A stretch of DNA of 64,000 nucleotides, taken from Apostichopus japonicus. Taxonomy: Eukaryota > Echinodermata > Holothuroidea > Aspidochirotida > Stichopodidae. How positions within the stretch are numbered: the first letter of the stretch is position 1; every line of letters begins with the position of its first letter. The position numbers and the translations under genes are program-made. Of the stretch, positions 61,669 to 64,000 are shown one piece after another. The DNA is taken from positions 374,001-438,000 of the forward strand of contig NC_092568.1 in NCBI RefSeq assembly GCF_037975245.1, written 5' to 3'. Under the pieces are notes generated by a model. It was not told the origin of the DNA, did no database searches, and worked only from the letters and a program-made list of their open reading frames with translations.

Positions 61669-64000
61669 TTCATAGGCAAGGAGGGTGAGGGAAGGAGGGG
61701 TGGGGAAGGAGGGGTGAGGAATGGTGTTTTATACACACAATGATTTGAAGGTTTGGTCCTATTTTATAATTGGAAGATTATGAAGCAGAAAACAGTACCA
61801 GGTATTTATTGTGAATATCATGTTTATATTCTTAGGAAAGGTGGACAAAGTTATCGCGACGCAGTACTTAATCCCATCATGCACCATGATAATTGATATA
61901 GCATATGATACACAATGGCCTGCATGTAATAAAGTTGTGTGACACAAAATTTTGCTAGTCAAAATTTTTAAAACAATCGATGTGCCACACAGCTTGAGGT
62001 AGTAGCGCACTTACACAGATTCCTTGACCTCCTTCAAACAGCATATACTGTCATTCCACTGGAGAACGAAACTAGAGGAAAAGTTGAAGATATCACCTGA
62101 CAACATAAACGCCCCCGCGACTCAGCCCATCCCCATTTATAGATCTTATATATTTAAAAAGAACAAATAAAATAAATATTTAGAGATTTTGAGCTCGATA
62201 TCTGAGTAGAACAATTATTCTAGCAAACATTAAAGCAATCAATTGTGGATTTCGAAGAAACATGAATGTTTGATTAAATGTTCATCAGAAGCATATAAGT
62301 CGGTCCATTAGCTGAAGGAGTAAATCTCCTTCGAGTATTCTGCTGTAAACATGAGAATACTAAGTGGAAAGTGCACATACCCGCTATAATCTCTTAAAAG
62401 CTATAGCTGCGTCCAACTCTTAGATCTGCAAATGCCAATTAAAGAATACGAGGTAGGTCATGCTATAGAAATTCGTGAGATATGGAAGTGGGGGTGGGGG
62501 GGGGGCGGGGAGCAGGGACTCATAGAGGTTCAAGATGTAAGTACTAAATGATTGGCTAAACCGTATTTTTTTGCTGGAATGCTGGAAAGATAAATACAGA
62601 ACGAGGTACTTAAATTTTGTCTTTGATCAATAATAGACAGGTGACCAGCACGTACCCCTGGTACCCCTGGTAAACCTTTACGATTCATAAATACCTCACA
62701 ATGAAGGTAAGAAGTCATCATGCACGATCCGGCATGTTGGCACACGAAACATTGATAATGGTCAACACGAAATCGTTAATAGCATGAATAATCATTATAA
62801 CGACTCCATTAAAATATGAAGTGAAACAAAAGTTTTAGGTCATGATTCACCTATCTAATTTCAATACCGTGTACGTATTCATAACGTCACTTGGTACTAT
62901 ACCTTTGACATAAATCCCCTCCCCTCCCTCACTACCCCTCCCCCACAAGACTAAAAGAAAACGAATATGACAATGTGCACACAGTATTAAAAAGAACGTG
63001 TTTATTCGAATGGCTTTAAGATTGTATCAATAAATACGTTCTCTACGTTTACGAACAAACGTTGTCGATTTTGACTTGCTTTTTAGTAGCTGTATACAAT
63101 CAAAAGTCGGAGGGATGGTTGATTAAGTGGGTGGGGGGGGGGGGGTTGGTGTTGGCTACAGCATACACGTCGGTACATATGGCCATATTGATCTCCATAT
63201 ATTTAACCATTATGTTTCTAACTCCAAACAATGTAGTCCGAGATTACAGACTGTTATATCACACGGCAGACTATATGTATAGGTTCTGCAGTGTAGATCG
63301 TGTATTGCCCTATATTAACATACCAATATGTATCCTAAAGAAATGACAAAGTGCAATATGATATGTTTCTGATCTATTTGTAAATGACACTGTAACTCGA
63401 GGATATCAAAATTCATTGTCACGTTTCTTAAAGTACATTTTTAACCCCGGGGGATGTAACATCAATCATACAAGACACTGATATTTATAAAAGTGGGAAA
63501 TAATATATTTGGAATTGTCAAGTAATAGCAGCCTAGGCTCTTTTAAGTTGCGTTTTTATTATAAATTTTTTACTCACGTTTTCTTTTCTTCTGTCAAATG
63601 TCAAGGTAACATCATAATTAGACAGGCCTATATCATATCCGAAACTGTCATCATCGGAATATTTTGATATGAAACAGTTGGTTCTTTGACATTTAAACAT
63701 AGTTTGCAGTGTTTTATTTATCTCGAAATTTACATATAAAAATTTTTCGTTTCTCATTAGACAAAAATCAACAAACATTATGGTGTAATAATGTTGTTTA
63801 CGCGAGAGTTATAGGCGGTATCAATTGTTACTTGCACGTCCGTATAGTTGAAAGTTGTAAGTCTGTATAGTTGTATAATTTTATAGAAACAATAACATTA
63901 CAGCCCCATGTCGACAGCTGACATGCTATATTGTTGTTGACCTATATAAATAAGCCCCAGTATTTGCCCTGAAGATAACGAAATCACTTGTGAGGTTTAA
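61669..64000. other. Gene-free stretch to window end
   Basis: AT-rich DNA with G-rich tracts at 61678-61715, 62488-62510 and 63131-63146. No gene, RNA or element recognised. Confidence 0.45.

Noticed and set aside
63974-63992. Fourth hammerhead (CTGAAGA ... GAAA near the window end)
   Set aside because: Only four bases (TAAC) separate the two core halves, so no stem II can form, and no stem I partner is seen.

Overview
The window looks like gene-poor, AT-rich nuclear DNA of a marine deuterostome invertebrate, probably an echinoderm. The reasons are the intron-rich cathepsin F gene, the many short hAT-type elements, the tRNA- and snRNA-headed SINE-like repeats and the long (TA)n arrays. The species cannot be fixed from the sequence alone.

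Region 1 (1-16.2 kb). The only protein-coding gene I can support runs on the + strand from 1242 to 16029. It is the 3' ten exons of a cathepsin F-type lysosomal cysteine protease: second half of a cystatin-like domain, I29 inhibitor prodomain, then papain-fold peptidase C1. The exons join in frame with GT-AG introns to give 370 residues and a stop, with catalytic Cys, His and Asn all present. The signal peptide and start of the cystatin domain lie upstream of the window. A degraded LINE tail on the - strand precedes the first visible exon. The introns carry a 1.16 kb hAT-like element with a perfect 8-bp target duplication, a 2.2 kb hAT-like element with a second one nested inside it, a TTCG microsatellite, a tRNA-headed sequence and several minisatellites, one of them five identical 43-bp units.

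Region 2 (16-31 kb). No confident gene. There is one orphan exon-like block just after the protease stop, tandem repeats of 26 and 90 bp, a LINE-like coding relic near 20.8-21.5 kb, a cluster of CACGTG palindromes and simple repeats.

Region 3 (31-43 kb). This holds the most unusual content. Two sequences (31396 and 55724) begin with the 5' end of U2 snRNA and share an unrelated body, as expected of an snRNA-headed SINE family. Three blocks at 32.4-32.6 and 42.2-42.7 kb, each bounded on both sides by (TA)n arrays, carry a type I hammerhead ribozyme-like core (CTGANGA, stem II, GAAA, short stem III, then a matching stem I). One of them lies inside a perfect 173-bp palindrome, so the ribozyme occurs on both strands. 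Hammerheads of this kind are known from Penelope-like elements and metazoan retrozymes. Large satellites (41 bp x 16, ~165 bp x 4, 19-20 bp x ~20) lie between.

Region 4 (43-64 kb). No confident gene. It has dispersed repeat pairs, a 361-bp hAT-like MITE with perfect 8-bp target duplication inside one copy of an older duplicated segment, two tRNA-headed SINE-like elements (53.96 and 61.4-61.7 kb) and polypurine or poly-G tracts. Nothing suggests the elements and the protease gene work together; the window is one housekeeping-type gene embedded in mobile-element debris.
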